Shown here: positions 63,936 through 64,000 of the stretch, piece by piece
How positions within the stretch are numbered: the stretch's first letter is position 1
Layout: the number at the start of each line of letters is the position of its first letter
Source: Sorex araneus
Lineage: Eukaryota; Chordata; Mammalia; Eulipotyphla; Soricidae
Assembly (NCBI RefSeq): GCF_027595985.1
Contig: NC_073304.1
Span: forward strand, 47,533,137 to 47,597,136
Direction: 5' to 3'
DNA length: 64,000 nt
Notes under the pieces: model-generated
Databases searched by the model: none
What the model saw: only the letters and a program-made list of their open reading frames with translations
Told to the model about the DNA's origin: nothing
Position numbers and translations under genes: made by a program

Positions 63936-64000
63936 GGCGAGGGAGATAGTACAGGATTAAAGGTAAGGTTCCAGTAGAGCCCAGTTGGATTTCTGCTATT
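63936..64000 (+). repeat. Older-subtype SINE, cut by window end
   Basis: agggcgagggagatagtaca ggattaaaggtaaggttcc; head and part of body only. Confidence 0.65.

Overview
The window is mammalian nuclear DNA, almost certainly from a shrew (Soricidae, most like the common shrew Sorex araneus). It carries dozens of copies of the shrew tRNA-headed SINE, whose core reads gctggagcgatagcacagcg, then ggttcgattcccagcatccc, then gtgacccaaaaagc. It also carries a composite SINE and an RTE-clade LINE known from shrew. I see no tRNA or rRNA gene and no exon of a host protein-coding gene; all convincing coding similarity belongs to retrotransposons. This is an intergenic or intronic stretch. Species and family names come from memory of the repeats, not from a search. 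|| Layout. 0-13 kb: old and young SINEs, three copies of one ~1.1 kb LTR family (two with 6-bp target duplications), an L1 tail, a ~57-bp-arm inverted repeat at 2.44-2.58 kb, and a 1.17-kb GC-rich element at 6.79-7.96 kb with 326-bp tandem monomers joined to an L1-type 3' end. 13-27 kb: L1 3' ends, LTR-like pieces, microsatellites, L2 and MIR relics, SINEs. 27.3-31.0 kb: a near-complete but broken RTE LINE on the minus strand, bounded by a candidate 9-bp duplication and carrying a younger SINE in its 5' region. 31-47 kb: SINEs, L1 tails, an LTR-like block, old DNA-transposon relics and a good CTCF-type motif. 47-64 kb: a chimera of RTE-derived and GC-rich repeat sequence, a twin-primed L1, a 3.8-kb antisense L1 with SINEs inside, an unclassified GC-rich retroposon (copies at 47.6, 58.5 and 61.0 kb), and more SINEs. 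|| How the elements relate. The RTE copy, short internally deleted RTE derivatives (9.6, 25.9 and 47.4 kb), and a ~250-bp composite SINE (35.6, 53.0, 55.3 and 62.4 kb; fragments at 20.95 and 31.3 kb) form a series. The composite is a tRNA head, then an RTE 5'-region fragment, then the RTE 3' tail ending in a CAGTGA-type hexamer. The simple SINE has the same head but ends in poly(A), as L1-driven SINEs do. One head therefore appears to have been coupled to two LINE machineries, much as Bov-tA and BovB in ruminants. I recall a published report (Dunemann and Wasmuth 2019, Mobile DNA) that a shrew RTE (RTE1_Sar) moved horizontally between nematodes and the common shrew; the element at 27.3-31.0 kb looks like that family. 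|| Limits. Boundaries were read by eye. Target-site duplications (TSDs) are given where seen; elsewhere edges may be wrong by tens of bases. Old repeats may be missed.
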